NCBI RefSeq assembly: GCF_026240945.1
Contig: NZ_JAPFPY010000003.1
Span: forward strand, 1-64,000
DNA: 64,000 bases
DNA from: Mycolicibacterium sp. J2
Lineage (GTDB): Bacteria; Actinomycetota; Actinomycetes; Mycobacteriales; Mycobacteriaceae
Direction of reading: 5' to 3'
Shown here: positions 43,442 to 53,352 of the stretch, piece after piece
How positions within the stretch are numbered: the stretch's first letter is position 1
Layout of the letters: each line of letters begins with the position of its first letter
Notes under the pieces: generated by a model
Seen by the model: the letters and a program-made list of their open reading frames with translations, nothing else
What the model was told of the DNA's origin: nothing
Database searches by the model: none
Position numbers and translations under genes: made by a program

Positions 43442-44710
43442 TCAGTCCCGTCGAGCCTGATAGATGTCGGGCACACCGTCGCGGTCGGCGTCGGCGGTTT
43501 CCAGCGCATGGATGCGCCGGTAGGCGGCGTTGCGGCTGGCCAGTACGACCGCGGCCAGCGCCCCGGCCAGTACCGACCCGCCCAGCACCGCGATCTTGAC
43601 ATCGGTGTAGGCCACGCTGCCCTCGGCAAAGGCCAGCTCGCCGATCAGCAGCGAGACGGTGAACCCGATGCCGGCCAGCAGCGCCACCCCGAGCACGTCC
43701 CGCCAGGCCAGCTCGTCGTCCAGGCTGGCGCCGGTGAACCGGGCCAGCAGCCATGTGGTGCAGAACACACCGATCGGCTTGCCCAGCACCAGCCCGGCCA
43801 TGATGCCGATCGTCACCGGATGCCGCAGTGCGTCGCCAAGGCCGCTCAGCCCACCCACCGAGACGCCGGCCGCGAAGAACGCGAACACCGGCACCGCCAC
43901 CCCGGCCGACAACGGCCGCATGCGGTGTTCGACGGACTCGGCGGCGGCGTGGCGCCCCAACACCGGAACGGTGAACCCCAGCAGCACCCCGGCCACGGTG
44001 GCGTGCACCCCGCTGGCATGCACCAGCGCCCAGGCGGTGACGGCCAGCGGGATGAGCAGCAGCGGGTGCCGGATCCCCTTCTGTACGGCCAGGCCGAACA
44101 GTCCGATCGGCACGAGCGCCGCCAGCAGCGGACCGGGGGCGAGATGCTCGGTGTAGAACGCGGCGATGACGGTGATCGCCAGCAGATCGTCGACGACGGC
44201 CAGGGTGAGCAAAAAGGTCCGCAGCGCGGTCGGCAGGTGGGTGGACAGCACGGCCAGCACCGCCAGCGCGAACGCGATATCGGTGGCGATGGGGACGGCC
44301 CAGCCGCCGAGATTCTCGCGGTGACCAGCATTCACGGCCACGAAGATCGCGGCCGGCGCGATCATGCCGCCCACGGCCGCCGCGATGGGCAGCGCCGCAC
44401 GCGCCGGATCACGCAGATCACCGGCGACGAACTCACGTTTGAGCTCGACGCCGACGACGAAGAAAAAGATGGCCAACAGCCCGTCGGCGGCCCACGCACT
44501 GATCGTCAGATTCAGGTGCAGCCCGTCGGGGCCGAGAGTGAAAGCGGAGAGCCGCCGGTAGCCGTCCGCCCACGGCGAGTTGGCCCAGATCAGCGCGGCG
44601 CCGGCCGCGACGAGGAGCAGCATGCCGCCGACGGTTTCGCTGCGCAGGATCTCGCTGAGCCGTTTGGCTTCCGGCCAGGAGCCCCGGCTCAAAAGTCGGC
44701 GTCTGATCAT
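43442..44710 (-). CDS. nhaA: Na+/H+ antiporter NhaA
   Basis: Protein of 422 aa with eleven to twelve membrane helices. The transport aspartates appear in [16 protein letters not shown] (adjacent Asp pair) and [18 protein letters not shown] soluble tail ends in [12 protein letters not shown], which resembles a short calcium-binding loop. An AGGAGACCT site precedes ATG. It replaces the ars genes found here in M. tuberculosis. Confidence 0.92.
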   Translation of the reverse strand: MIRRRLLSRGSWPEAKRLSEILRSETVGGMLLLVAAGAALIWANSPWADGYRRLSAFTLGPDGLHLNLTISAWAADGLLAIFFFVVGVELKREFVAGDLRDPARAALPIAAAVGGMIAPAAIFVAVNAGHRENLGGWAVPIATDIAFALAVLAVLSTHLPTALRTFLLTLAVVDDLLAITVIAAFYTEHLAPGPLLAALVPIGLFGLAVQKGIRHPLLLIPLAVTAWALVHASGVHATVAGVLLGFTVPVLGRHAAAESVEHRMRPLSAGVAVPVFAFFAAGVSVGGLSGLGDALRHPVTIGIMAGLVLGKPIGVFCTTWLLARFTGASLDDELAWRDVLGVALLAGIGFTVSLLIGELAFAEGSVAYTDVKIAVLGGSVLAGALAAVVLASRNAAYRRIHALETADADRDGVPDIYQARRD

Positions 44711-44773
44711 GAGGTCTCCTGCGGGTAGCGGTCAGCGACGCCGACCAGACTTCCCGGCACACCAGGGCCCAGG

Positions 44774-45946
44774 TTATCGCGTGAGCACCGCCACGCACTC
44801 GACATGGTGCGTCAGCGGGAACGCATCGAACACCCGCAGCTGTTCGACGGTGTAGCCGTTGCGCAGGTACTCCCCGACGTCGCGGGCGAACGATGCCGTC
44901 TCACAGCCGATATGGATGACTCTGGGCACGCCGGCGATCATGTCGATCACCTCGCGGCCGGCCCCGGTCCGCGGCGGGTCGAGCACCGCGACATCCGCCG
45001 TCGGACGGCGCTGCCCCGACAGTGCCCGGCGTACCGAGTCCGTCACGACCGACACCCACGGCATATCGGCCAGCGCCGCACGTGCCGCGCGGGCCGATCC
45101 GCGTGAGGTGTCGACGGTCAGCACGTGTCCCGACGCACCGACCTCGCCGGCCAGTGCGGCTGCGAAAACCCCTGCGCCACCGTAGAGGTCCCACGCCGTC
45201 ATACCGGGTCGCAGCCGGGCCGCCTCGCGGATCAGGGCACTGTAGAGCTCCGGGGCGTCGCGGTGGGCCTGCCAGAACGCCGTCACCGGCACCTGCCACT
45301 GCCGGCCGCCGATGCGCTGCACCGCCTCGTAGGTGCCCTCGACGACCTGTGTCTGCGCCTTGCGGCCCGGGCCGGTCTGCACGATATGCCGCACCCCGTC
45401 GCCGTCGACGGCAATGTGCAGTTGGGCCCCCGCCGGCCAACGCGACCCGGCCACGCCGTCCAGCAGCCCAGGTTGCAACTGCCCGCAGTTCAGCTCGGGG
45501 TACAGGTCGGTGCTGTGGTAGCGGTGAAACCCGGCGTGGCCGGACTCCGAGACATCGAGGCGCACCCGGGTGCGCCACCCGGTGGCGCCGGTCGTGCCGA
45601 CCTCTTCGGCCACACCGCTCCACTCGAAGTTGCCGAGGCGGGCCAGCTGATTGGCCACCACCTCACCCTTGAGCCGGCGAGCGGCCGACGGCTCGGCGAA
45701 GGCCAGGTCGCAGCAACCCGAGCCGTCCACACCGGCGATCGGGCACAAGGGCTCGATCCGGTCCGGTGACGCCTGCAGTACCTCGAGAACATCGGCGTGC
45801 CAATACGATCCCCGCTCGGCGCGTACCCGAACGCGCACCGTCTCCCCCGGCAGGGCATAGCGGACGAACACCACCCGGCCGTCGTGGCGGGCCACGCAGC
45901 TGCCGCCGTTGGCCGCCGGCCCGGTGGTCAGCGTCAGCTCGCTCAA
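44774..45946 (-). CDS. TrmA/RumA-like RNA methyltransferase
   Basis: Protein of 390 aa. TRAM-like N-terminal strand, SAM-binding AWDLYGGAGVFAAALA, catalytic LDPPRTGAG and HIGCETASFARD, whose Cys is the expected nucleophile. The TTG start overlaps the permease stop as TTGA, so the start is fixed by coupling. Likely forms 5-methyluridine in tRNA or rRNA. Confidence 0.85.
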   Translation of the reverse strand: MSELTLTTGPAANGGSCVARHDGRVVFVRYALPGETVRVRVRAERGSYWHADVLEVLQASPDRIEPLCPIAGVDGSGCCDLAFAEPSAARRLKGEVVANQLARLGNFEWSGVAEEVGTTGATGWRTRVRLDVSESGHAGFHRYHSTDLYPELNCGQLQPGLLDGVAGSRWPAGAQLHIAVDGDGVRHIVQTGPGRKAQTQVVEGTYEAVQRIGGRQWQVPVTAFWQAHRDAPELYSALIREAARLRPGMTAWDLYGGAGVFAAALAGEVGASGHVLTVDTSRGSARAARAALADMPWVSVVTDSVRRALSGQRRPTADVAVLDPPRTGAGREVIDMIAGVPRVIHIGCETASFARDVGEYLRNGYTVEQLRVFDAFPLTHHVECVAVLTR

Positions 45947-47934
45947 TCCAGGAAACCTCTGCGGGCATCGCCCGGCGCGGACTGCGGCGCCAGCTTCTTG
46001 AGCCGTTCCGACGAGTTCAGCTGCCACGGCACCGAGGTCACCATCACATTCGGCTCGAAGAGCAGCCTGCCCTTGAGTCGCAGCGCACTCTGGTTGTGCA
46101 GCACCTGCTCCCACCAGTGCCCCACCACGTACTCGGGGATGAACACCGTCACCACGGTACGTGGTGATTCCTTGGTGACCCGCTTGACGTAATCCAGCAC
46201 CGGCCTGGTGATTTCGCGGTAGGGCGAGGCGATCACCTTGAGCGGGACGCTGACTTCGCTTTCCTCCCACTCGTGCACCAGCTGCCGCGTCTCGGCGTCG
46301 TCGACGCTGACCGTGATGGCCTCCAGCACGTCCGGGCGGGTGGCCCTGGCGTAGGCCAGGGCCCGCCTGGTGGGCAGGTGCAGTTTGGACACCAGCACCA
46401 CGGCGTGGTTGCGGCTGGGCAGCACCATGTCACCCGCCGATTCCTCCTGCTCCTCCAGCTCGCGCGACACGGTGGCGTAATGCTTGTGGATGAGCTTCAT
46501 GATGACGAACAGCGAGGACATCGCCAGGATCGCGATCCACGCCCCGGCAAGGAACTTCGTCAGGATGACGATCACGAGCACGGTGCCGGTGCACACGCAG
46601 CCGATGCTGTTGATCACCCGGGACCGCATCATGTGGCGGCGCACCGCCGGGTCGGTCTCGATGCGCAGCAGCCGGGTCCAGTGCCGCACCATGCCGATCT
46701 GGCTGAGGGTGAACGAGACGAAGACACCGACGATGTAGAGCTGGATCAGCGCCGTCACCTCGGCGCGGAACGCCACCACGAACGCGATGGCGGCGAACGC
46801 CAGGAACAGGATGCCGTTGGAGAAGGCCAGCCGGTCACCGCGGGTGTGCAGCTGCCGGGGCAGGTAGCGGTCCTGCGCCAAGATCGAGCCGAGCACCGGG
46901 AAACCGTTGAAGGCCGTGTTCGCGGCCAGCACCAAGATCAGTGCGGTCACCCCCGCGATGGCGTAGAGCCCGACCGGGAAGTCGTGGAACACCGCGTCGG
47001 CCAACTGCGCCACCAGGGTCTTCTGGTGATATCCCGGGGGTGCTCCGACCAGCTGATCGGGGGTTTCGGCCATCTTCGCCCCGGTCTCCTTGGCCAGCAT
47101 GATGATGCCGAGGAACAACGTCGTGGCGATCCCACCCAACAGCAGCAGGGTGGTTGCGGCGTTGCGCGACTTGGGTTTCTGGAACGCCGGCACGCCGTTG
47201 CTGATGGCTTCCACACCCGTCAGCGCCGCGCAGCCGGACGAGAACGCCCTGGCCACCAGGAACACCATGGCCAGCCCGAGCACATCGCCGTGCTCGGAAT
47301 GCATCTCGAAACCGGCCGACTCGGCCCGCAGTTGGTGCCCCAGGACGAAGATCTGGAAGAACCCCCAGCCCAGCATCAGGTACATGCCGATCATGAACGC
47401 GTAGGTGGGGATGGCGAAGGCGGTACCCGATTCGCGGATACCGCGCAGGTTCAGCGAGGCCAGCACCAAGATCGCGACCACCGCGAACAACACCTTGTGC
47501 TGGGCGATGAACGGCACCGCCGAGCCGATGTTCGACATCGCCGAGGCCATCGACACCGCCACGGTGAGGACGTAGTCGACCAGCAACGCGCTGGCCACCG
47601 TCAGACCGGCGGTGTGCCCCAGGTTGGTGGTGACCACCTCGTAGTCACCGCCGCCCGAGGGATAGGCGTGCACGTTCTGCCGATAGCTGGCGATCACCAC
47701 CATCATCACCGCGGCCACCGCCAACCCGACCCAGGGGGCCACCGAGTAGGAGGTCAGCCCGGCCACCGACAGCACCAGGAAGATCTCCTCCGGGGCGTAG
47801 GCGACGGACGACAAGGCATCGGAGGCGAACACCGGCAGCGCGATCCGCTTCGGCAGCAGCGTGTGCGCGAGCTTGTCGCTGCGGAACGGCCTTCCCAGGA
47901 CCAGCCGGCGCGCGGCGGTCGAAAGCTTGGACAC
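45943..47934 (-). CDS. APC-family amino-acid/potassium-type permease
   Basis: Protein of 663 aa with about twelve membrane helices in the first 480 residues (SDALSSVAYAPEE, GGGDYEVVTTNLG are APC/KUP-like segments) and a long cytoplasmic tail. GTG 47934 preferred: TAGTCT (47943-47948) ends eight bases before it. Divergent from ceoB/ceoC, potassium regulators, which suggests a potassium or osmolyte role. Substrate unknown. Confidence 0.85.
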   Translation of the reverse strand: MSKLSTAARRLVLGRPFRSDKLAHTLLPKRIALPVFASDALSSVAYAPEEIFLVLSVAGLTSYSVAPWVGLAVAAVMMVVIASYRQNVHAYPSGGGDYEVVTTNLGHTAGLTVASALLVDYVLTVAVSMASAMSNIGSAVPFIAQHKVLFAVVAILVLASLNLRGIRESGTAFAIPTYAFMIGMYLMLGWGFFQIFVLGHQLRAESAGFEMHSEHGDVLGLAMVFLVARAFSSGCAALTGVEAISNGVPAFQKPKSRNAATTLLLLGGIATTLFLGIIMLAKETGAKMAETPDQLVGAPPGYHQKTLVAQLADAVFHDFPVGLYAIAGVTALILVLAANTAFNGFPVLGSILAQDRYLPRQLHTRGDRLAFSNGILFLAFAAIAFVVAFRAEVTALIQLYIVGVFVSFTLSQIGMVRHWTRLLRIETDPAVRRHMMRSRVINSIGCVCTGTVLVIVILTKFLAGAWIAILAMSSLFVIMKLIHKHYATVSRELEEQEESAGDMVLPSRNHAVVLVSKLHLPTRRALAYARATRPDVLEAITVSVDDAETRQLVHEWEESEVSVPLKVIASPYREITRPVLDYVKRVTKESPRTVVTVFIPEYVVGHWWEQVLHNQSALRLKGRLLFEPNVMVTSVPWQLNSSERLKKLAPQSAPGDARRGFLD

Positions 47935-48045
47935 GAGTGCCAAGACTAAGCCCACCGCCGATTGGCTGTAGCGTTCCGGGTGCGCACGGTTGAATGGCAT
48001 GTCGGATAGGGCGCTGTTCCTGGCAGACGGGCGAGAGGACCCAGA

Positions 48046-48714
48046 GTGCGGGTAGTGGTGATGGGATGCGGCCGCGTGGGCGCATCGTTAGCGGACGGGC
48101 TGTCCCGGATCGGCCATGAAGTGGCCGTGATCGACCGGGACGGCACGGCGTTCAACCGGCTCTCCCCCGAGTTCACCGGCGAGCGGGTGCTGGGGATGGG
48201 TTTCGACCGCGATGTGTTGTTGCGGGCCGGCATCGAGGAGGCAGGCGCCTTCGCCGCCGTGTCCTCCGGCGACAACTCCAACATCATCTCGGCCCGGGTG
48301 GCCAGGGAGACCTTCCGGGTGGAGCGGGTGGTGGCCCGCATCTACGACGCCAAGCGTGCCGCCGTCTACGAGCGCCTCGGCATCCCGACGGTGGCCACCG
48401 TGCCGTGGACCACCGACCGGCTGCTCAACGTGCTGACCCGGGAAACCGAAACCACCAAATGGCGCGACCCGTCGGGCAACGTCGGGGTGGCCGAGTTGCC
48501 GCTGCACGAGGAATGGGCCGGCCGCCCCATCACCGAACTGGAGGCCGCCACCGGCGGCCGGGTGGCGTTCCTGCTCCGGCTGGGAACGGGACTGCTGCCC
48601 GATGCCAAGACCGTCATCCAGGCCGGTGACAACGTCTACATGGCGGCCATCTCCGGGCATATTGCCGAAGCCATGGCCATCTCCGCACTGCCGCCCAGCG
48701 AGGACGAGAACTGA
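48046..48714 (+). CDS. ceoB: TrkA-type potassium regulator CeoB
   Basis: Protein of 222 aa. TrkA-N domain with VVVMGCGRVGASLADGL and VIDRD, then TrkA-C. Start GTG 48046. It overlaps ceoC at ATGA-type junction. Binds NAD-type ligand and gates potassium transport with CeoC. Confidence 0.93.
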   Translation: MRVVVMGCGRVGASLADGLSRIGHEVAVIDRDGTAFNRLSPEFTGERVLGMGFDRDVLLRAGIEEAGAFAAVSSGDNSNIISARVARETFRVERVVARIYDAKRAAVYERLGIPTVATVPWTTDRLLNVLTRETETTKWRDPSGNVGVAELPLHEEWAGRPITELEAATGGRVAFLLRLGTGLLPDAKTVIQAGDNVYMAAISGHIAEAMAISALPPSEDEN

Positions 48715-49379
48715 TGAAGGTAGCCATCGCCGGTGCCGGCGCCGTCGGCCGGTCCATCGCCCGCGAGCTGGTCGACAGCCACGACGTCACGCTGCTGGAA
48801 CGGGACCCGCAACATATCGACGTCGACGCCATCCCCGCCGCACAGTGGCGGCTCGGCGACGCCTGTGAACTCAGCCTGCTGGAATCGGTGAAGTTGGAGG
48901 AGTTCGACGTGGTGATCGCCGCCACCGGCGACGACAAGGCCAACGTGGTGGTCAGCCTGCTGGCCAAGACCGAGTTCGCCGTCCCGCGCGTGGTGGCCCG
49001 GGTCAACGATCCCCGCAACGAGTGGCTGTTCGACGAGAGCTGGGGCGTGGACGTCGCGGTATCCACCCCGCGGATGCTCGCCTCACTGGTCGAAGAGGCC
49101 GTAGCCGTCGGCGATCTGGTGCGGCTGATGAGTTTCCGCAAGGGCCAGGCGAATCTGGTCGAGATCACGCTGCCCGACGACACCCCGTGGGGCGGCAAGG
49201 CCGTCAAACGCCTCCAGTTGCCCCGTGACGCCTCGCTGGTGACGATTCTGCGCGGGCCGCGGGTGATCGTGCCGGAGAGCGACGAACCCCTCGAGGGCGG
49301 CGACGAGCTGATCTTCGTGGCCGTCGCCGAGGTCGAGGAAGAACTGCGGGAACTGCTGCTACACCCCGCGAAGTCCTAG
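48714..49379 (+). CDS. ceoC: TrkA-type potassium regulator CeoC
   Basis: Protein of 221 aa, TrkA-N with AIAGAGAVGRSIARELVDSH and LLERDPQ, then TrkA-C (LPDDTPWGGKAVKRLQLPRD). Coupled to ceoB by TGATG overlap. Its stop shares CTAG with the convergent DUF3159 stop. Confidence 0.93.
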   Translation: MKVAIAGAGAVGRSIARELVDSHDVTLLERDPQHIDVDAIPAAQWRLGDACELSLLESVKLEEFDVVIAATGDDKANVVVSLLAKTEFAVPRVVARVNDPRNEWLFDESWGVDVAVSTPRMLASLVEEAVAVGDLVRLMSFRKGQANLVEITLPDDTPWGGKAVKRLQLPRDASLVTILRGPRVIVPESDEPLEGGDELIFVAVAEVEEELRELLLHPAKS

Positions 49380-50095
49380 GCTGGTTCGTCGGCGGCTCGT
49401 TCGTCGGCCTGCTCATGCCGGTCCGCGGTGGCCGCGTGCTGCGCGTGCACGGCCCGCTGGGCGTACCGGATGGCGAAGTACGTGACGATCGCCGCGATAC
49501 CCGTCAGCGGCCAGCCCATCGCGATCCGGGCCACGCCGAGCCAGCCGGTCTCGTCGGCGTCGTAGAGGCGGTGCTGGACCACGAACCGGGAGGCGAACAC
49601 CGCGACCCACACCAGGGTGGCGATATCGAAGGCCAGCACGGCGCGGCGCACCTGGCGCCAGCCGCGACCGTGATCGTTGATCCAGCCCCACACGTACCCG
49701 ACGATCGGCCGGCGGATCAGCACCGACAGCGCGAACACCGCGGCCCAGATCAGCGACGACCAGATGCCCAGCAGGAAATAGCCTTTGGAGGCGCCGACCA
49801 GATAGGCGATCAGCGCGCTGATCCCGACCCCCATGAACCCGGACAACGCGGGCTGTAGCGAGTCGCGGCGGAACAGCCGCCAGAGCAGCACGAGCGCCGC
49901 CACCCCGAGCGCGGCGAAGATCGCGGGCAGCAGACCCGCGGTGGTCGACACCGGAACGAACACCACGACCGGCAGGGACGAATAGATCAGGCCGCTTACG
50001 CCGCCCATCTGGTCGAGAATCGCCCGCGCGCCGGTGTTCGCCGGCTTCTCGCCGTCCTCGACTTCGTCTGCTGTCCCCTGGTCGGGGTGGGTCAC
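49376..50095 (-). CDS. DUF3159 membrane protein
   Basis: Protein of 239 aa with five to six membrane helices; QMGGVSGLIYSSLPVVVFVP and WRLFRRDSLQPALSGFMGVG are DUF3159-like. The GTG start overlaps the OB-fold gene stop as GTGA. Function unknown, widely conserved. Confidence 0.85.
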   Translation of the reverse strand: MTHPDQGTADEVEDGEKPANTGARAILDQMGGVSGLIYSSLPVVVFVPVSTTAGLLPAIFAALGVAALVLLWRLFRRDSLQPALSGFMGVGISALIAYLVGASKGYFLLGIWSSLIWAAVFALSVLIRRPIVGYVWGWINDHGRGWRQVRRAVLAFDIATLVWVAVFASRFVVQHRLYDADETGWLGVARIAMGWPLTGIAAIVTYFAIRYAQRAVHAQHAATADRHEQADERAADEPA

Positions 50096-50463
50096 TTCTG
50101 AATCTCGTAGTGCGGGTTGTAGATCGCCTTGGATCCGTTTTCCAGCGTGCCCAGCCGCCCGTGCACCCGCAGGGTCCGGCCGGATTCGATGCCGGGGATG
50201 CGGCGTTGTCCCAGCCACACCAACTGGACCGAGTCGGTGCCGTCGAACAATTCGGCGCGTACACCGCTGGCACAACCCTTGGCGTTGGTCTCGACACAAC
50301 GCAGGGTTCCTACCATCGTGACTTCCTGCCCGCGTCGACAGTCGATCGCGCGCTGCGCACCGGTACTAGCCGCCTCGTCGCTGAGCTCCTCGACATCGAG
50401 CGTCTCGGGGTCTTCTGTGAGTCGCCGGGTAAGCCGGCGCAGATACCCTTCGGCCGTAGCCAT
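50092..50463 (-). CDS. OB-fold nucleic-acid-binding protein
   Basis: Protein of 123 aa with an OB-fold: EVTMVGTLRCVETN, GVRAELFDGTDSVQLVWLGQRRIPGIESGRTLRVHGRLG. ATG 50463 has AAGGGAGAGG six bases before. Coupled to the DUF3159 gene. Likely RNA or DNA binding; role unknown. Confidence 0.83.
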   Translation of the reverse strand: MATAEGYLRRLTRRLTEDPETLDVEELSDEAASTGAQRAIDCRRGQEVTMVGTLRCVETNAKGCASGVRAELFDGTDSVQLVWLGQRRIPGIESGRTLRVHGRLGTLENGSKAIYNPHYEIQK

Positions 50464-50587
50464 GGCCTCTCCCTTGCCGCGAATCCATCGTGGATTCGCT
50501 TCCCTAACCCTCGCCACCGTAGACCTGTTGGGTCCGAATCGCCACGTCGTGTCGGGCGCGTCGCGCCGATGGGTGCAACATCGAGTC

Positions 50588-51295
50588 ATGGCGGTGAATC
50601 TGCGCGGGGTCACGACGGTCCTGCTGGCCGGTACCGGGTCTGACGATGACTATGTCTACCGGGCCTTTTCGGGTGCTTTACACGAGGTGGGAGCGGTTGT
50701 GGTGACACCGCCGCCGCAGCCGCGGCAACTGATCGCCGGCTATCTGGCCGCCCTGGACGACGCGGTCCGTGGTGACGAACACAACACCATTGCCGTCGGC
50801 GGGGTGTCGATCGGCGCGGCGGTGGCGGCCGCCTGGGCGGTGGCACATCCGGCGCACACCGTGGCCGTGCTGGCCGCGCTGCCGGCGTGGACGGGCCAGC
50901 CCGGCAACGCCCCGGCGGCGTTGTCCGCCCGGCACACCGCGACGCTGCTGCGCACCGACGGGCTGGCCGCCACCGTGGCCACGATGCGGGCATCCAGTCC
51001 GGCTTGGTTGGGCGACGAACTGGCCCGGTCGTGGCTGGCGCAGTGGCCGGAACTGCCCGACGCCATGGACGAGGCGGCCCGGCATGTGGCACCGACGAGC
51101 GCCGAATTGGCCACGCTGGCCGTTCCGATGGGCGTGGCGGCCGCGACCGACGATCCGATCCATCCGGTCGACGTGGCGCTGGAGTGGGTGGCGGCCGCAC
51201 CGCACGCGGCACTGCGCACGCTCACCCTGGACGCGGTGGGCGCCGATCCGGGCGCCCTGGGCGCGGCCTGCGTCGGGGCGCTGCTGGAGGTCTGA
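50588..51295 (+). CDS. Alpha/beta-hydrolase-like protein
   Basis: Protein of 235 aa. VLLAGTGSDDDYVYRAF is the oxyanion segment and AVGGVSIGAAVAA the nucleophile elbow with Ser. The terminal strand AVGADPGALGAA fits. ATG 50588. Its stop touches the DUF3710 stop on the other strand. Substrate unknown. Confidence 0.75.
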   Translation: MAVNLRGVTTVLLAGTGSDDDYVYRAFSGALHEVGAVVVTPPPQPRQLIAGYLAALDDAVRGDEHNTIAVGGVSIGAAVAAAWAVAHPAHTVAVLAALPAWTGQPGNAPAALSARHTATLLRTDGLAATVATMRASSPAWLGDELARSWLAQWPELPDAMDEAARHVAPTSAELATLAVPMGVAAATDDPIHPVDVALEWVAAAPHAALRTLTLDAVGADPGALGAACVGALLEV

Positions 51296-51991
51296 CTAGC
51301 CGCCGGTGATGGTGCTGCGCAGCTGCTGCATGGCCGACATGGCGGTGCGGCGAGCATCCTCCTGCGGCGGCGCCTGCTGCTCGGCCTGCGCCTGGGCTTG
51401 TGCCGCGGCGGCCCGCAGCTGCTCGGCCATCGGGGCGGGCAGCTGCACGGTGAGCGGTGTGCGCACCGGCAGCGGGGTGTCGCCGCGACGGACGACGGTG
51501 TCGGCCAACGCTTCTCGCGCCTCGGCGGCGAGTGCGTCGACGGTCTCGGGTGCGCCGTTGACCACACAACGAATCATCCAGCGGTAGCCGTCGACTCCGA
51601 TGAAGCGCACCACGCCGGGCGTCTGCCCCTGCGGGGCGGCAGTCGCGACACCGACCACCTCGCGACCCCACCGGCCGTCCTCGATCCGCACCTTCGCGCC
51701 ATCCTTGCGCAGCGAGTCGGCCAGCTCACCGGCCACCTCACGCCACAGGCCCGCCGATTTGGGTGCCGCGTACGCCGCGATGGTGAAGCGCCCGTTGGGC
51801 GTCACCACCCACACCGAGCTGGGCACGCCCTGCTCGGTGAGCTCCACCTGCACCTGCCCGGCCTCGGGCATCGGGACGAGCACAGACCCGAGGTCCAGCC
51901 GGGCCACCGTGGCGGCTTCGGGATCGTCGAAATCCTCGATGTCGAAGGGGCCGTCGAAAGAGTCGTCGAAATCGTCGTTATCTGCCATCAC
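51296..51991 (-). CDS. DUF3710 protein
   Basis: Protein of 231 aa. Acidic N-terminus ([12 protein letters not shown]), then the DUF3710 core with [17 protein letters not shown] and [17 protein letters not shown]. It overlaps the dut stop by four bases, so the pair is coupled. Function unknown. Confidence 0.87.
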   Translation of the reverse strand: MMADNDDFDDSFDGPFDIEDFDDPEAATVARLDLGSVLVPMPEAGQVQVELTEQGVPSSVWVVTPNGRFTIAAYAAPKSAGLWREVAGELADSLRKDGAKVRIEDGRWGREVVGVATAAPQGQTPGVVRFIGVDGYRWMIRCVVNGAPETVDALAAEAREALADTVVRRGDTPLPVRTPLTVQLPAPMAEQLRAAAAQAQAQAEQQAPPQEDARRTAMSAMQQLRSTITGG

Positions 51992-52452
51992 AAACTCGCA
52001 TGTCCGCCGGATGAACCGTGGCCACCATCGCCACGGGAGGTATCGGCCAGCCCGGCCTCGTCGAACGACGACACCTCCACCAGCTCGGGAAGTTCGACCC
52101 GCTGCACCAGCAGTTGGGCGATGCGGTCACCGCGCCGGATCACAATCGGCTGCTCCGGGTCGAGATTGATCAGCGTCACCTTGATCTCCCCACGGTACCC
52201 GGCGTCGACGGTGCCGGGACTGTTCACGATCGAAAGCCCCACGCGCGTAGCCAAACCCGACCGGGGATGCACCAGTCCGACCATTCCGTGCGGGATGGCG
52301 ACGGCGATCCCCGTGGGCACCAGGGCGCGGTGGCCGGGGGCCAGTTCCAGGTCGACGGCGCTGAACAGGTCCACACCCGCGTCGCCGTCGTGGGCCCGGC
52401 TGGGCATCGGTAGTTCGCGGTCCAGACGCACGACCGCCAGAGAAGTGGGCAC
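51988..52452 (-). CDS. dut: dUTPase
   Basis: Protein of 154 aa, same length as the M. tuberculosis enzyme. The five dUTPase motifs are present: [41 protein letters not shown] and the C-terminal [13 protein letters not shown] type tail ([17 protein letters not shown]). It hydrolyses dUTP to dUMP. GTG 52452 has TAATCT (52461-52466) ending eight bases before. Confidence 0.96.
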   Translation of the reverse strand: MPTSLAVVRLDRELPMPSRAHDGDAGVDLFSAVDLELAPGHRALVPTGIAVAIPHGMVGLVHPRSGLATRVGLSIVNSPGTVDAGYRGEIKVTLINLDPEQPIVIRRGDRIAQLLVQRVELPELVEVSSFDEAGLADTSRGDGGHGSSGGHASL

Positions 52453-52460
52453 GACGCGAG

Positions 52461-52470
52461 AGATTACCCT
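52461..52470. promoter_or_regulatory. Overlapping divergent -10 boxes of dut and DUF3093
   Basis: AGATTACCCT is read as TAATCT on the minus strand (52461-52466, toward dut) and TACCCT on the plus strand (52465-52470, toward the DUF3093 gene). Each ends eight and seven bases before its start codon, so both transcripts would be leaderless from one bidirectional site. Confidence 0.65.
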
Positions 52471-52477
52471 TGGCCAC

Positions 52478-52954
52478 GTGTCTGACACGCGCGCAACCAC
52501 CCAATCGGTGCGTTATCGGGAACGGCTGACGGTGCCGTGGTGGTTCTGGCCGCCCGCGCTGGGGCTGGCCGCCCTGATCGCCACCGAAGTGAACATGGGT
52601 GTGCAGAGCCTGCCCGACTGGGTGCCGTTCGTGGTGCTGCTACCGGTGGCCGCGGCCGTGCTGGTCTGGATGAGCAGGATGGAGGTGCGGGTGGTCGACG
52701 GGCCCGGCGGGGCGGAGTTGTGGGCTGGTCCGGCACATCTGCCGGTCGGGGTCATCTCCCGCTCGGCGGAGGTGCCGAAGTCGGCCAAGTCGGCGGCGCT
52801 GGGCCGCCAGCTCGACCCCGCCGCCTATGTGTTGCATCGGGCTTGGGTGGGGTCCATGGTGCTGGTCGTCCTCGACGATCCCGACGACCCCACCCCGTAC
52901 TGGTTGGTAAGCTGCCGGCACCCGGACCGGGTGCTGGCAGCCCTGCGCTCCTGA
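52478..52954 (+). CDS. DUF3093 membrane protein
   Basis: Protein of 158 aa with two membrane helices (about 18-37 and 45-66) then a soluble domain ([34 protein letters not shown]). DUF3093 family. GTG 52478 leaderless by TACCCT. Divergent to dut; function unknown. Confidence 0.87.
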   Translation: MSDTRATTQSVRYRERLTVPWWFWPPALGLAALIATEVNMGVQSLPDWVPFVVLLPVAAAVLVWMSRMEVRVVDGPGGAELWAGPAHLPVGVISRSAEVPKSAKSAALGRQLDPAAYVLHRAWVGSMVLVVLDDPDDPTPYWLVSCRHPDRVLAALRS

Positions 52955-52961
52955 GCGCCCG

Positions 52962-53264
52962 TTACGCGGCGCAATCGGTGCAGATCATCACACCGTTCTT
53001 CTCGCTGGCGAGCCGGCTGCGGTGATGCACCAAAAAGCAGCTCGAGCACGTGAACTCGTCGGCTTGCTTCGGAATGACGCGCACCGAGAGCTCTTCGCCC
53101 GACAGGTCGGCGCCGGGCAGTTCGAACGATTCCGCAGACTCGGACTCGTCGACGTCCACGACGGCCGATTGGGCCTCGTTGCGCCGGGCCTTGAGCTCCT
53201 CCAGCGAATCCTCTGACACGTCGTCGGTCTCTGAACGCCGCGGCGCGTCGTAGTCGGTAGCCAT
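52962..53264 (-). CDS. DUF4193 zinc-ribbon-like protein
   Basis: Protein of 100 aa. Acidic N-terminus, and C-terminal CSSCFLVHHRSRL...CTDC, two CxxC pairs, likely zinc. DUF4193, counterpart of the M. tuberculosis protein of 100 aa. A GGAGGGGATG site precedes ATG 53264. It is conserved next to cei. Confidence 0.87.
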   Translation of the reverse strand: MATDYDAPRRSETDDVSEDSLEELKARRNEAQSAVVDVDESESAESFELPGADLSGEELSVRVIPKQADEFTCSSCFLVHHRSRLASEKNGVMICTDCAA

Positions 53265-53294
53265 CTCATCCCCTCCGTTACCTTGCAGCAGAGC

Positions 53295-53323
53295 TTTGTA
53301 CCAGCGTCGAACGCCTACACCAA
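53295..53323 (-). promoter_or_regulatory. Candidate promoter of the DUF4193 gene
   Basis: On the minus strand TTGGTG (53318-53323) and TACAAA (53295-53300) are 17 bases apart, giving a start near 53288 and a short leader with GGAGGGG. Confidence 0.5.
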
Positions 53324-53352
53324 ATGATTCGTGCCCCGAATGCACCCCGAAG

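Noticed and set aside
42137..44728. Long plus-strand open frame of 863 codons across dxs and nhaA
   Set aside because: It is the antisense image of two well-supported genes; composition is the His/Arg/Gly/Gln-rich pattern of shadow frames in GC-rich DNA.
46273..47949. Plus-strand open frame of 558 codons opposite the APC permease
   Set aside because: The permease on the other strand has clear membrane helices and a family match; this one is its shadow.
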